This document shows, in pieces, positions 1 through 9,328 of a stretch of DNA of 64,000 nucleotides; within the stretch, counting starts at the first letter, position 1, and the number at the start of each line of letters is the position of its first letter. The translations under genes were made by a program, and so were the position numbers. The notes beneath the pieces were generated by a model. It made no database searches and was not told where the DNA came from. It saw only the letters and a list, made by a program, of their open reading frames with translations. Origin of the DNA: CAZDXB01 sp964509335 (GTDB lineage Bacteria > Bacteroidota > Ignavibacteria > Kapaibacteriales > UBA2268). The DNA is taken from the NCBI GenBank assembly GCA_964509335.1, contig CAZDXB010000016.1, positions 10,979 to 74,978 of the forward strand, given 5' to 3'.

Positions 1-1365
1 ATCGGCTAATTTATAGTTAAACTGACCGAAGCCGCCTAATCTTGTTTGGTTGGCATGAATATCGACCGTAGTCCCCGAAGTGTCCTTAGAGCCGGAGGTC
101 TCGCCGGTAAAATTTTGCTCGTACATAAAATGATATTCAGTGGCTTGTAAGCCGAATTTAGCGGTCATTTTGTCGCTAACGAACCATTCCATAGTTCCTT
201 TCGCCGTGTAATCGGTAATTGAGTTGTCTATCATTGTCTCGTAGCCCGAAACTTCGTTTTCCATACCGTTCGTATATTCACTCGCCGTTAAGTTAAGCGT
301 TGAGAAAAGATTGTCGCCGAAAATATGCGTCCATCTTATCGAACCGAGCATATTGCTTAAATTCATTTCCATACTTAATCCGTATTGAGCATACCCTAGC
401 TTGTCGGCGCCGGCGAATCCGCTAAGAAAGACTTTGTCGTTTTTCGTTATGTTTTGCGTGATTTTCGCGTTTAAATCGTAAAAATGATAATCAGGCAGGG
501 GCGCGTCGTCGTCCTCGGGATAAATTGACTTAATTAGCTCAAAATAGGTCCTCCTGCCGGACACCGACCAAGAGCCGTTTAAAAGCGGTCCCTCTATGTG
601 AGCTTTCGAGGAAATCACGCCCAGAGAAGCTTTGCCTTCCACTTCTTCCCTGTTGCCGTCCTTTTGCGTTAAATTCAAAACAGCCGAGAGCCTGCCGCCG
701 TATTCCGCCGGAAAGCCGCCCTTTATTAATTCGACGTCTTTTATGGCTTCGGAATTAAAAGCGGAGATAAATCCGAAAAGATGAGTTGGATTGTAAACCT
801 TAGCGCCGTCCACCAACACTAAGTTCTGGTCGGGCGAGCCGCCTCTTATATATAATCCGCTCGAGATTTGCGAGGAAGTCAAAACGCCGGGCAATAGTTG
901 CAAGGAGCGGAAAACGTCGGACTCGCCGCCGATTCTTATTTCTTTCAGCTGGTCCACTGGAACGTCTATTCGGCTAATTGTAATTTCACGCTTGTCCATT
1001 TCTTTTTCGGCGTCAACGAAGACTTCCTTTGTTTGCACGCCCGAAGGTTTCAGCGTGAAATCCTTTCTTATCGATTCGTTTTTGTCAAAATCTATTTTTA
1101 CGATTTTCTTTTCGTAGCCTATCATCGAAATCTTTACTTTACGCTCGCCTTGCGGTATTCCCCCAATTGAATAAAAGCCGAGTTTGTTGGTGTAAGAGCC
1201 GAGCTTAGCGTCCAAAATATGCACGGTAGCCCCAATCAGAGTTTCTTTCGATTCCGAATCCATAACGTAACCGTTAAGGCTCGCTCCGACGGGGTTAGGC
1301 GGGGCGGCTTTCGCCCCCGTCGCCAAAGCCAACATTATACCGACTATAATTAATACTTTTCGCAA
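1..1365 (-). CDS. TonB-dependent outer-membrane receptor (5' part, C-terminus cut by window edge)
   Basis: The reverse strand is open from 1365 to the window edge (455 codons), so the barrel C-terminus lies outside. A TTG start at 1365 gives MRKVLIIVGIMLALATGAKA, a clean signal peptide; an upstream in-frame stop leaves no room for an ATG, and the next ATG at 1335 would destroy the signal. Residues about 25-105 form a carboxypeptidase-regulatory-like beta-sandwich, as in SusC-type receptors. Next comes a plug domain with the motifs GLYIRGGSPDQNLVLVDG and GGFPAEYGGRLSAVLNL, then the first barrel strands. By family it imports a ligand through the outer membrane using TonB energy. The substrate cannot be told, and no SusD partner is visible in the window. 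Family call is firm. Confidence 0.9.
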   Translation of the reverse strand, partial: MRKVLIIVGIMLALATGAKAAPPNPVGASLNGYVMDSESKETLIGATVHILDAKLGSYTNKLGFYSIGGIPQGERKVKISMIGYEKKIVKIDFDKNESIRKDFTLKPSGVQTKEVFVDAEKEMDKREITISRIDVPVDQLKEIRIGGESDVFRSLQLLPGVLTSSQISSGLYIRGGSPDQNLVLVDGAKVYNPTHLFGFISAFNSEAIKDVELIKGGFPAEYGGRLSAVLNLTQKDGNREEVEGKASLGVISSKAHIEGPLLNGSWSVSGRRTYFELIKSIYPEDDDAPLPDYHFYDLNAKITQNITKNDKVFLSGFAGADKLGYAQYGLSMEMNLSNMLGSIRWTHIFGDNLFSTLNLTASEYTNGMENEVSGYETMIDNSITDYTAKGTMEWFVSDKMTAKFGLQATEYHFMYEQNFTGETSGSKDTSGTTVDIHANQTRLGGFGQFNYKLAD

Positions 1366-1603
1366 TTTCCAAACTTTCGTATGATTTTAACATCTAACCA
1401 AAACATTCCATTAATACGATACTATCTCTTTTATGTTGCAAATAACCTTATAATTATCTGATAGTCAACAGAAATGTAGCGTACGGATATATAATATTCT
1501 ACAAAGCCGAGCAGAACGTAGTTGACAGCTGATTGCCGCTTCAATACTAAACTGCGGAATTATTAAAAAGATTCTTTGCGTTTCTTTAACTCCGTTTTCT
1601 TTG

Positions 1604-1735
1604 ATGAGCTGGTTTTACGAGAATTGGCTGTCGGGGATGAGCAAGCGCGAAGCGTTCCGACAAGCCCAATTACGTTTAAAAGAAAAATATCCCAACTTCT
1701 ACCTCTGGGGAAGCTTTGTGATGGTGGGAGAGTGA
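1604..1735 (+). pseudogene. Relic of a CHAT-domain (caspase-like) protein, C-terminal end only
   Basis: The frame ATG 1604 to TGA 1735 encodes 43 residues including FYENWLSGMSKREAFRQAQL, then a Tyr-Pro and WGSFVMVGE before the stop. This matches the typical C-terminal end of CHAT domains: FY..L..G.SK.EA.R.AQ..L...YP..YYW..F.L.GD. The catalytic His and Cys of a CHAT protease lie upstream in intact members. The frame is open back to 1526, but the residues before about 1598 do not look like CHAT sequence and a stop sits at 1523. I therefore read it as the surviving 3' end of a deleted or disrupted gene. CHAT proteins serve as proteases in separase-like and anti-phage or cell-death systems. Family assignment is by motif only. 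Confidence 0.6.
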
Positions 1736-1740
1736 GATTT

Positions 1741-1787
1741 AATTACGAATTACGAATTATGAATTACGAATTATGAATTACGAATTG
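1741..1787. repeat. Octamer tandem repeat
   Basis: About five imperfect copies of an eight-base unit AATTACG/AATTATG lie directly after the stop codon of the CHAT relic. The run produces repeated Asn-Tyr-Glu-Leu residues in one frame, which makes a spurious ORF there. It resembles slippage-generated filler in decayed DNA. Confidence 0.8.
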
Positions 1788-1804
1788 GAAGAATCTGAAC
1801 TCAG

Positions 1805-1830
1805 TAGAGCGGACGCCCCCGTCTGCTCTA
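1805..1830. repeat. Imperfect inverted repeat (hairpin)
   Basis: TAGAGCGGACG and CGTCTGCTCTA pair around a CCCC loop with one G:T-type mismatch, giving an 11-bp stem. It lies about 70 bases beyond the 3' end of the minus-strand permease gene, with no adjacent T tract, so a terminator role is not shown. Confidence 0.6.
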
Positions 1831-1899
1831 ACCTTTAACTCTTATCCTATATTACGTTCTCCCTTATATAATCAGTAATTAGTAATTAATATACCTGGT

Positions 1900-3243
1900 T
1901 TATTCGTATCGCAACAAATCTATCGGGTCTTGCATCGAGGCTTTTCGGGCGGGGGTTATGCCGAAAATCAAGCCGACGCCAATCGACACAAAGAAAGACA
2001 AGGCGACCGACCAAAATGAGACGGAAACCGTTATGTCCGTCGCCGCCTCAATAATATAGCTGAGAGCGAAGCCGCCAAAAACGCCGATTAAGCCGCCGCT
2101 TAAACTAATAACTACCGCCTCGATTAGGAACTGCAATAAAATGTCGCTTCTCTTCGCGCCCGTAGCTCGTCGGATGCCTATTTCTTTTACGCGTTCCATT
2201 ACGGACGCGAGCATTATATTCATAATTCCGATACCTCCGACTAGTAGAGAAATCGAAGCGATAGCGCCGAGAACGATATTAAAGATACGCCTCGCTTTTT
2301 GTTCCTGCTCCAGTAACGCTAGCGGAACGACTATTTCGTAATCCACGTTGCCGTTGTGTCTTCTGAACAGCATCCTGCTGATTATCTCGGCGACCGTTTC
2401 CACATAAGACGCCTCGCTAACTTGAACCGTTAGCTTGTCCAACTGATGGTAATTCAGCGGCTCGTCGTTTTCGGAAGATTCGCGCCCGCGATCCAAATCC
2501 ACTTTCGTTATAACCGACCGGTCGCCGTATCTTATAAGCGCCGAAGTGATTGGCAAGTAAACGTCGTAATTATAATCCCTTATACCCAGACTTTTAATAT
2601 TCTCCTTAGAAATATACTTCTCTTTTAAAACGCCGATAACTTTTAGCCAATTTCTACCGCATTTGATTGTTTTGCCGATTGGATTTTCCATAGGGAAAAG
2701 TTTAGAGCTAACGCCCGAACCCACAACGCATAAAGGCTCGGAATTTCTAATTTGTCTTTCGGTAAAAAACGCTCCTTCTTTCAATTCGAAATTATTAAGC
2801 GAAAAATAGGTAGAATCGACTCCAACGAGGTAAGTTTCCCTTTTGAATCCTTTTCTCAAAGTTAGCTCTTTGGAAAACGTCTCCGGGCAGACTTTCTCGA
2901 TTTTCGGTATTACTTTATTTATACTCGCGGCGTCTTCTAAAGTCAAGCCGGGAGAGAACTTTTTGCCGCGTTGTTCTTTTTTGTCGCTTGTCTCCTCATT
3001 ATCTTCCGACGCGTTTTCAGATTTCTTATCCTCTTCGAAGACGGGTTTTATTATTATATTATTCGAGCCTAAGAGCTTCATCTTTTCCAAAATCTGCTCC
3101 TGCGCTCCTTTGCCTATAGCCAACATAGCTATTACCGAAGCGACGCCGCAGATTATTCCCAAAGACGTAAGAACCGCTCGCGTCTTATTTTGAAGCAGCG
3201 CCTCGAAAGCTACGGCGAAATTATAGCTTAATATCCTAAACAT
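1900..3243 (-). CDS. MacB/FtsX-type ABC transporter permease without ATPase domain
   Basis: The 447-aa protein has the MacB-type permease layout: a membrane segment near residues 18-42 (LTSLGIICGVASVIAMLAIG), a large periplasmic MacB_PCD region to about 315, then three C-terminal membrane helices of the FtsX domain (about 322-435), including the conserved MERVKEIGIRRATGAKRSDI coupling region. Full-length MacB carries a fused N-terminal ATPase; here it is absent. A charged Glu/Lys/Ser insert at about residues 73-95 is unusual. The gene overlaps the adaptor gene by one base (TAATG), so both are translationally coupled. Together they should form a periplasm-spanning exporter of lipoproteins, peptides or drugs once an ATPase encoded elsewhere is supplied. 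Family is sure, substrate unknown. Confidence 0.9.
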   Translation of the reverse strand: MFRILSYNFAVAFEALLQNKTRAVLTSLGIICGVASVIAMLAIGKGAQEQILEKMKLLGSNNIIIKPVFEEDKKSENASEDNEETSDKKEQRGKKFSPGLTLEDAASINKVIPKIEKVCPETFSKELTLRKGFKRETYLVGVDSTYFSLNNFELKEGAFFTERQIRNSEPLCVVGSGVSSKLFPMENPIGKTIKCGRNWLKVIGVLKEKYISKENIKSLGIRDYNYDVYLPITSALIRYGDRSVITKVDLDRGRESSENDEPLNYHQLDKLTVQVSEASYVETVAEIISRMLFRRHNGNVDYEIVVPLALLEQEQKARRIFNIVLGAIASISLLVGGIGIMNIMLASVMERVKEIGIRRATGAKRSDILLQFLIEAVVISLSGGLIGVFGGFALSYIIEAATDITVSVSFWSVALSFFVSIGVGLIFGITPARKASMQDPIDLLRYE

Positions 3244-4523
3244 TATTCTTTCTTTTCGCCTTCTTTTTCCAAAGCTATCAACTTAATTTCGTCCGGATTG
3301 TCGGGAACGCTCAGAAGCAATTCGTCGTTTCGGTTTGCTCCTTTTTTAACTATAGCTTCGTTTTCGTTAAGCAAGCCCAATTCCACTTCCTTCTTTACAA
3401 TCGCCCTATCTTCTTTTTTGTAAACGTAAGAAATTTTCTCCTTCTCGTTCTTTTCTGTGTGAATGCACTCCAGCGGGATATGTAATACGCTATCGACGGT
3501 TTTTATCGTTATTTCGTTGCTCGTCGTCATCGAGGGTAGCAAAGTCGTGTCCTTTTGGTCTATTTCAATATTCACCTCGAAAACCTTAGTATCCGAGTTG
3601 CGTCTCTGCTCGCCGATATTCGCCACTTGTTTGACTCCGCCCGTCAAAACTTTGTCGGGATTTGCGTCCAACTTTATCGTGGCTTTCTGCCCTGTCTTTA
3701 CTTTTTGAATATCGACTTCGTTAACGTAAGTAACCGATTCCATTTGCGTTAAATCGGGCAGAGTGGCGACGACGGGGTCCCATGCGCTAATTTGCGAGCC
3801 GACTATCCTTTTTCTGCCGCTCCATTCCCTCTTGTAAATAACCATTCCCGAAGCGGGCGCGTTAATCGTAAATTCTTCTAATATATCCATTAACTTTTGC
3901 AGATTTCTTCGCTCTTTTTCCAAATCCGCCGCTACGACGGAAATATTAGCTTTTGCCTTGCTCACTTTCTTTGAGTAGCTTCCTTTCGCCTGCCTATACG
4001 CTCGCTTAGATTTTTCGTAAGTTATCTCCGCTTGTCTGATTGTTGCGGGCGGCTCGTATTTCGATTGTTCGCGTAAAAGCTTCTTTTCTTCCATTTCGAA
4101 TTTCAAATTTTCGATTTGGTCTCTCGCGGAGGAAAGCTCAAGAGAGCTATCTAATTTCGTTTGTAAGTATTCCGATTCTAACTGCTCGACCGAGAGCTGT
4201 TTGTCTTTTATCTTTTCGGAAATCTCCGATTTGTCGAGTTCCGCTACAAAATCACCGGAATCGACCGTGGTTCCTTCGTCCACCAGTTTCGAAATAGTCA
4301 TTCGCCAAATGCCGACCGAGCGCGTGGCTCCCGGACCGCGCACTTCTATCGATTTTTTCGCTTTTAGCTCGCCCGTAGCCGTTACGCTAACGACAAATTC
4401 GCCAAATTTGGGTTTTACTATTATATTTTCATCGGCAAGCTCGCCGCCCGACGCGAAAAAGTATATGAGCGCGATTGCAACGCAAACTACAACGACTATA
4501 GTCGCGATTATCTTTTTCTTCAT
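3243..4523 (-). CDS. HlyD/MacA-family periplasmic adaptor (membrane fusion protein)
   Basis: The 426-aa protein begins with a single membrane anchor (IIATIVVVVCVAIALIYFFA, residues 4-23). It continues with a barrel-sandwich/lipoyl half, a long alpha-helical hairpin with heptad-like Glu/Lys/Leu content (about 95-215), the second lipoyl half (NAPASGMVIY) and beta-barrel domains typical of RND/MacA adaptors. It would link the inner-membrane permease to a TolC-like outer-membrane channel. It is the promoter-proximal gene of a two-gene unit whose downstream partner overlaps by one base. Neither an outer-membrane factor nor an ABC ATPase gene is adjacent; the next upstream gene is unrelated. The ATG at 4523 is supported by the anchor directly after it. 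Confidence 0.9.
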   Translation of the reverse strand: MKKKIIATIVVVVCVAIALIYFFASGGELADENIIVKPKFGEFVVSVTATGELKAKKSIEVRGPGATRSVGIWRMTISKLVDEGTTVDSGDFVAELDKSEISEKIKDKQLSVEQLESEYLQTKLDSSLELSSARDQIENLKFEMEEKKLLREQSKYEPPATIRQAEITYEKSKRAYRQAKGSYSKKVSKAKANISVVAADLEKERRNLQKLMDILEEFTINAPASGMVIYKREWSGRKRIVGSQISAWDPVVATLPDLTQMESVTYVNEVDIQKVKTGQKATIKLDANPDKVLTGGVKQVANIGEQRRNSDTKVFEVNIEIDQKDTTLLPSMTTSNEITIKTVDSVLHIPLECIHTEKNEKEKISYVYKKEDRAIVKKEVELGLLNENEAIVKKGANRNDELLLSVPDNPDEIKLIALEKEGEKKE

Positions 4524-4696
4524 AATGTTTATTTTTTGTTAAATATATCTCTATTATACAAAAGCCGCGCCGCTCTGTTTCAAATATTTTTCGATAAGCT
4601 AATAAAAATACGGTTTTTTGATATAAATAAGCGACGTTTAAAGCCCCTTGATGCCTCCGTTATTTCAATTCTGTTACATTTTTTAAAACGCTATCG

Positions 4697-5833
4697 TTAA
4701 TCTAAGACAATTACTTTTTTAAGACTTGCGTTCGCTCCGTTTTGAATTTTAATAAAATATACGCCGGGGCGCAAACCGCTTAAGTCAACTTCTACTTTAT
4801 GCTTGCCTGCCGGTATGTTTTCGTAAGACTGACCGCTTTTAACAACTTTGCCGCATACGTCGATAATATCGAGGTTTACGTCCGTTTCTCCCTGAAAGTC
4901 AATTACTAAATTTGTTAAGTCGTTAGCGGGATTTGGGAAGCATTTGCCCAAAGTAAGCTCCGGAATATCGTCTTTCACGCCGTTTGCTCCGTCCCAACCG
5001 GCAAGTCTCGCCCAAAGATACCAGCAAGCTATACCTTTCTTAACGCAGTTAAGACTCTTTGAATGCGAGCAATGACCGCAAAGCTGAGAGATTTGCGTCA
5101 AAATATGGTCGGGGTTTTCGCTCGTCCAATCGTCCGCCCAATTTGTTCTGCCGCCCTCGGGGTCGTCGTAGTTGCAAGCGTCGTTGCAGTTGTATTCCTG
5201 ATAATTCACTTCCGCGTCGGGGTCGTATTTTTCTACGTCGGCGAAATCATACAGTATTTTGCCGTTCGTGGAACAAAAATCGCGTATCTCTTGATTAGCT
5301 TGAAACAAACTGCCGTCGGGACCTTGTCCTTCCAGATGTCCCGTCATATAAACAAAAGTAACGTCAGGATATTCGTTTTCCAGTTGAGCCATCGGTTGCA
5401 AATAGTGGCTCTGTAAATCTACGCTGTTGACTTGACCGCACCAAGACCAAATAATTACGTTGCAATCGGGATGTTCGTCTAAATAATCTCTCGTTTCATC
5501 GTCCCAACCTTCGTAGCCGCAGTCTAATTCAAGATGTCCGCCGCCGTAGCTGCCGCCTTCGTATAAATGCAATTCGCCCGGTCCGCCGGAGTGGCTCCAA
5601 TCGTAAGTCCCTTCAGAGAAAAACGATTCAATAGCGTTCATTCCGGCAGTCAACTGGCTGCCGTGCGAAGTGTGTCCGTAGCCGATATGAAGATTTTCTT
5701 TAGCCGTTTCGATGTATTCCGACGGAATTTCGTTTAAGTCGATGCAACTATGGTCGATAACTATATAATCTTGCTGAGAGGAAAGGCAGTAAGGAAGCAA
5801 ACAAAATAATAAAAACGTAAATAACTTTTTCAT
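4697..5833 (-). CDS. Secreted protein with T9SS C-terminal sorting domain, SGNH-hydrolase-like features
   Basis: The 378-aa product starts with signal peptide MKKLFTFLLFCLLPYCLSSQ; the ATG at 5833 is preferred over a TTG two codons upstream. The mature domain (about 20-285) has conserved-looking blocks HIGYGHTSHGSQLTAGM, NVIIWSWCGQVNS and VTFVYMTGHLEGQGPDGS, reminiscent of an SGNH/GDSL-type esterase fold seen in secreted bacterial proteins, but I cannot assign a catalytic triad. Several Cys residues (CNDACNYDD, CGHCSHS) may form disulfides. The last 85 residues (PNPANDL to VYFIKIQNG...KKVIVLD) are a type A type IX secretion sorting domain, so the protein should reach the cell surface or medium. 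Enzyme function is tentative, secretion route is firm. Confidence 0.7.
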   Translation of the reverse strand: MKKLFTFLLFCLLPYCLSSQQDYIVIDHSCIDLNEIPSEYIETAKENLHIGYGHTSHGSQLTAGMNAIESFFSEGTYDWSHSGGPGELHLYEGGSYGGGHLELDCGYEGWDDETRDYLDEHPDCNVIIWSWCGQVNSVDLQSHYLQPMAQLENEYPDVTFVYMTGHLEGQGPDGSLFQANQEIRDFCSTNGKILYDFADVEKYDPDAEVNYQEYNCNDACNYDDPEGGRTNWADDWTSENPDHILTQISQLCGHCSHSKSLNCVKKGIACWYLWARLAGWDGANGVKDDIPELTLGKCFPNPANDLTNLVIDFQGETDVNLDIIDVCGKVVKSGQSYENIPAGKHKVEVDLSGLRPGVYFIKIQNGANASLKKVIVLD

Positions 5834-6013
5834 AAACAATCCCTTTAATATTAATAATCGTTAATTAAATTTGTGTTAAAATATCGCATAGGCTCGAATA
5901 TTCCAAAAGATTTATTCCGTTATTTTGATTTTATAAATCAAAAAGTTTGGATATTATGTTTTTTTTCTGTTTTTTGTATTACTGTTTATTTATTAAGCTG
6001 AAGCTTTTATATT

Positions 6014-7888
6014 GTGAAAAACAAAAAATTAATAGGCTTTGCAATCGTTATATTGCTCGCTTTCTCTCAGTTCAGCCTATCCTCCAGTCAGATAGATAAG
6101 TTGAAGCGGGAATTGGAAAGGACAAATACGCCTAAGCAAAAAATCGGCGTTTTATTAGACATAATCAATCTAAAATTAAACGTTTTAGACCGCGACAACC
6201 TCAAATATTTGAAGCAAGCCAATAAAATTGCGAAAGAAAATAATTACGAAGAGTATAACGCTGTAATTAACAGAAATTTGGGCGAATACTGGAAAATTTT
6301 CGGCGACTTCGATAAATCAACCGAATATCATTTTAAATCAATAGATTACTTCGAAAAAACAGAAAACGAAAAAGAACTGGCGATTAGTTATTTAGGATTA
6401 GCGGAAACTTATCGAGCCGCAGCAATTTATAAAAAAGCTCTTAAGTATCTAAAAACAGCCGAAAATCTATCCGAGGATTTAGCTAACGATTACCTATTGG
6501 CTAAAACATATAATAGAAAAGCCGCTGTATTATACGAAATGCACGAAGGCTCAAAAAGAGAAGTAATCGATTACGCAATTAAATCAAACTCCCTGATTGA
6601 CCTTAACTCGTCGTTCGATTTAGCCGTGAACAATTACACTATTATAGGCGGCACATACAGATTTTTTAAAAAGTACGACTCCGCGGAAACTTACTTCTAC
6701 AAAGCTTTAAGATTATCTAAACGCAAAAACGACGTTTATAATTATCCAACCATTTTGGCAAATTTATGCTATAGCTACTATTCCAAAGGCGAAATAGAAA
6801 AAGCTATAAATTACGGCAAAAGAGCCTACAAGTTCAAAGAAGAAAAAGGTTTAAACTTAATCGAACCGTACTTATACAATACCTTGAGCAACGCTTATTT
6901 CGAAATCGGAGACTACAAAAACGCCGCTTTTTTTCTTCAGAAAACCGTAGATAGCCAAGATTCTTTGTTTTATTTGGATAAAAATAAAATCTTATTCGAA
7001 CTACAAACTAAATACGAAACAAAAAAGAAAGAGCGAGAACTTGAAAAACAAAAGAGTCTTAGAAACTACCAAATAGTTTTTTCAGCTATCCTAATACTTT
7101 TAATCGTCGTAATTGTATTTCAATACAACTATAGGAACAAAGAGCTTAGGAAAAAGAACGCCTTAATTACCGAGCAGAACAAAAAATTGGAAGAAACGAA
7201 CGCCACAAAAGACAAATTCTTTTCAATAATAGCTCACGATTTAAAAAATCCAATATTCTCGCAAAAAGGAATAACGGACATTCTCGCCAACGATTACGAC
7301 GAATTAAGCGACGAAGAAATAAGAGAAATGCTTCAGGTTCTTCATAACGCCACAGAGAATATTTCTGATTTGCTCGAGAATTTACTGAATTGGTCGAGGT
7401 CGCAAAGGGGAGCCATCGAATTCTATCCTTCGGATATTGATTTAAATTTAATTTTTATGAATATCCAAAGCCTAATGGAGGCTCAAGTTGCGAAAAAGAA
7501 AATTGATTTAAACGTAGATACTGACAACGAAATAAAAGTTTACGCCGATAATAATATGCTTAATACAATTCTCAGAAATCTAATGTCCAACGCTATAAAA
7601 TACACGCCCGAAGGAGGGAAAATACAATTAAGAGCAACCGAAACAAACGATTTCGTTGAAATAGCCGTAAAAGACAGCGGCGTTGGAATCGAAAAAGACG
7701 ATATCGATAAACTTTTCAAAGCCGACGTCAATTTTACCACCCGCGGCACCGGCAACGAATCCGGCACGGGATTGGGATTGCTCGTATGCAAAGAATTCGT
7801 CGAGAAACACGGCGGCAAGATTTGGGTCGAAAGCCGCCCCGGCAAAGGCTCCAGCTTCAAATTTACTATTCCAACTAAATTTACTTAA
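6014..7888 (+). CDS. TPR-containing membrane sensor histidine kinase
   Basis: The 624-aa protein starts at a GTG (6014) that leads straight into a signal/anchor sequence (FAIVILLAFSQFSLSSS). Residues about 35-325 are tetratricopeptide repeats, predicted periplasmic. A transmembrane helix follows at about 350-370 (IVFSAILILLIVVIVFQY), then a coiled-coil linker, a HisKA dimerisation domain with phospho-acceptor His408 in SIIAHDLKNP, and a HATPase domain with N box (NAIKYTPEGG), G1 box (DSGVGIEKDD) and G2 box (GTGLGLLVCKEFVEKHGG). This TPR-TM-kinase design is common in Bacteroidota. No receiver domain or response regulator is adjacent, so the partner is unknown. Transcription ends at a hairpin directly after the stop codon. 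Confidence 0.9.
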   Translation: MKNKKLIGFAIVILLAFSQFSLSSSQIDKLKRELERTNTPKQKIGVLLDIINLKLNVLDRDNLKYLKQANKIAKENNYEEYNAVINRNLGEYWKIFGDFDKSTEYHFKSIDYFEKTENEKELAISYLGLAETYRAAAIYKKALKYLKTAENLSEDLANDYLLAKTYNRKAAVLYEMHEGSKREVIDYAIKSNSLIDLNSSFDLAVNNYTIIGGTYRFFKKYDSAETYFYKALRLSKRKNDVYNYPTILANLCYSYYSKGEIEKAINYGKRAYKFKEEKGLNLIEPYLYNTLSNAYFEIGDYKNAAFFLQKTVDSQDSLFYLDKNKILFELQTKYETKKKERELEKQKSLRNYQIVFSAILILLIVVIVFQYNYRNKELRKKNALITEQNKKLEETNATKDKFFSIIAHDLKNPIFSQKGITDILANDYDELSDEEIREMLQVLHNATENISDLLENLLNWSRSQRGAIEFYPSDIDLNLIFMNIQSLMEAQVAKKKIDLNVDTDNEIKVYADNNMLNTILRNLMSNAIKYTPEGGKIQLRATETNDFVEIAVKDSGVGIEKDDIDKLFKADVNFTTRGTGNESGTGLGLLVCKEFVEKHGGKIWVESRPGKGSSFKFTIPTKFT

Positions 7889-7895
7889 TTCAACC

Positions 7896-7930
7896 AAAAA
7901 AACCGCGCCCAAAATGGACGCGGTTTTTTT
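7896..7930. terminator. Bidirectional intrinsic terminator
   Basis: AACCGCG at 7901-7907 pairs with CGCGGTT at 7919-7925, preceded by an A run and followed by a T run. It lies between the convergent ends of the sensor kinase gene and the carbamoyl-phosphate operon, so it can serve both strands. Confidence 0.8.
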
Positions 7931-7955
7931 ATTTAAACGTCTATTTGAGAATCAA

Positions 7956-9287
7956 TCAGCTATTCTTCTTTAAGAAATCGCCGATTAAGTCCTTTATTTT
8001 CGGCGCGCCAATTTCGGCTAATTCATAGTATATTCTCGTGTTGTCTTGTTTAATGTCGATGAATCTAGCCAAGTTAATAGGCGTCCCTATAACAACGGAA
8101 TCGCAAGGAACTTTGGCGATGGTTTTCTCCAAGTCCGCCATTTGCTCTTTACCGTATCCCATAGCCGGCAACAACGCGCCTATTTCGGGATAAGTTTCGT
8201 AAGTTTCCGTAATTTTGCCGACGGTGTATTCTCTCGGGTCGATTACTTCGCTCGCTCCGTATCTTCTGGCGGCTACCGTGCCGGCGCCTATTTTCATCTC
8301 GCCGTGCGTTAACGTAGGACCGTCCTCGATTACCAAAACTTTCTTGTTCTTGATAACCTCGGGGTTTTCCGCTACAACAGACGACGCCGCTAATACTACT
8401 TGAGCTTTTGGATTGTAGCGCCTAATGTTCGTCAATACCGTTTCGATATCTTCCGGTTTCGCCGAATCGATTTTATTTAGAACGACTACGTCCGCCATCC
8501 TCAAATTAACTTCGCCCGGGTAATAGCTGATTTCGTGGCAGGGTCTCAGCGGGTCGGCTACTACAATAGATAAATCCGGCTTGTAGAAAGGCATATCGTT
8601 GTTGCCGCCGTCCCATACTATTACGTCCGCTTCTTTTTCAGCTTCGCGAACGATAGCTTCGTAATCGACGCCCGAATATATCACGCTGCCCATAGCGATA
8701 TGCGGTTCGTATTCTTCCATTTCCTCTATAGTGCAGTTGTGTTTTTCCAAATCGCTTAATTCGGCGAATCTCTGAACTTTTTGCTTCTCTAAATCGCCGT
8801 AAGGCATCGGATGCCTAATCGAAGCGACTTTTACGCCCGCGTTACTAAGCTGGCGAACGACTTCTCTGGTCGTCTGGCTTTTGCCGCAACCGGTTCTAAC
8901 CGCCGTTATTGAAACGACCGGTTTAGTCGATTTTATCATCGTCGGATACGAACCCAACATAGAAAATTTCGCGCCGGCTTGCATTACTCTCGAACCGATA
9001 TGCATAACCGCTTCGTAAGGCAAATCGCTATAAGAAAGAACGCATTCTTCCGCTTTATATTCTTCGATTAGCTTCTCCAAATCTTCTTCGGGGCGAATCG
9101 GAATGCCGTCGGGGTAGTTGTCTCCAGCCAGAGCGGCGGGATATTTTCTATCGTCGATGTCGGGTATTTGAGCCGCCGTAAAAGCGACTATTTCAACGTC
9201 GTCTCTGTTTCTATAAAAAACGTTAAAATTGTGGAAGTCCCTTCCAGCCGCTCCGATGATTATTACTCTTTTCTTGTCCTCGTTCAT
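7956..9287 (-). CDS. Cyclic 2,3-diphosphoglycerate synthetase-family GTPase (COG2403-like)
   Basis: The 443-aa protein starts with a Rossmann-like segment (KRVIIIGAAGRDFHNFN). A P-loop AVRTGCGKS follows at residues 129-137, then a DGGNNDMPFY switch-like motif near 225 and VVLNKID near 270 as a G4-type base-specificity motif. This layout fits the family named after archaeal cyclic 2,3-diphosphoglycerate synthetase. Most bacterial members have no proven function. It is the last gene of the operon that begins with ornithine carbamoyltransferase, 41 bases after the aminotransferase gene. Its position suggests a role linked to carbamoyl phosphate or ornithine rather than to cyclic diphosphoglycerate, but that is inference. 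The family call is strong, the reaction unknown. Confidence 0.8.
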   Translation of the reverse strand: MNEDKKRVIIIGAAGRDFHNFNVFYRNRDDVEIVAFTAAQIPDIDDRKYPAALAGDNYPDGIPIRPEEDLEKLIEEYKAEECVLSYSDLPYEAVMHIGSRVMQAGAKFSMLGSYPTMIKSTKPVVSITAVRTGCGKSQTTREVVRQLSNAGVKVASIRHPMPYGDLEKQKVQRFAELSDLEKHNCTIEEMEEYEPHIAMGSVIYSGVDYEAIVREAEKEADVIVWDGGNNDMPFYKPDLSIVVADPLRPCHEISYYPGEVNLRMADVVVLNKIDSAKPEDIETVLTNIRRYNPKAQVVLAASSVVAENPEVIKNKKVLVIEDGPTLTHGEMKIGAGTVAARRYGASEVIDPREYTVGKITETYETYPEIGALLPAMGYGKEQMADLEKTIAKVPCDSVVIGTPINLARFIDIKQDNTRIYYELAEIGAPKIKDLIGDFLKKNS

Positions 9288-9328
9288 ATTACTTCTTCTC
9301 CTATTTATAATAAGTTAAACAATCAATA

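Larger units (their letters stand above)
1366..1899. other. Intergenic region with gene relic and short repeats
   Basis: This 534-base gap between two minus-strand genes holds no intact gene. It contains a plus-strand CHAT-domain relic (1604-1735), an octamer tandem repeat (1741-1787) and an imperfect hairpin (1805-1830), each listed separately. The 5' part (1366-1525) should carry the receptor promoter, but I cannot identify a convincing box. Confidence 0.6.

Noticed and set aside
1576..1776. 66-aa ORF in the first intergenic region
   Set aside because: Its end is made by an octamer tandem repeat, and the CHAT-like sequence is in another frame of the same stretch.
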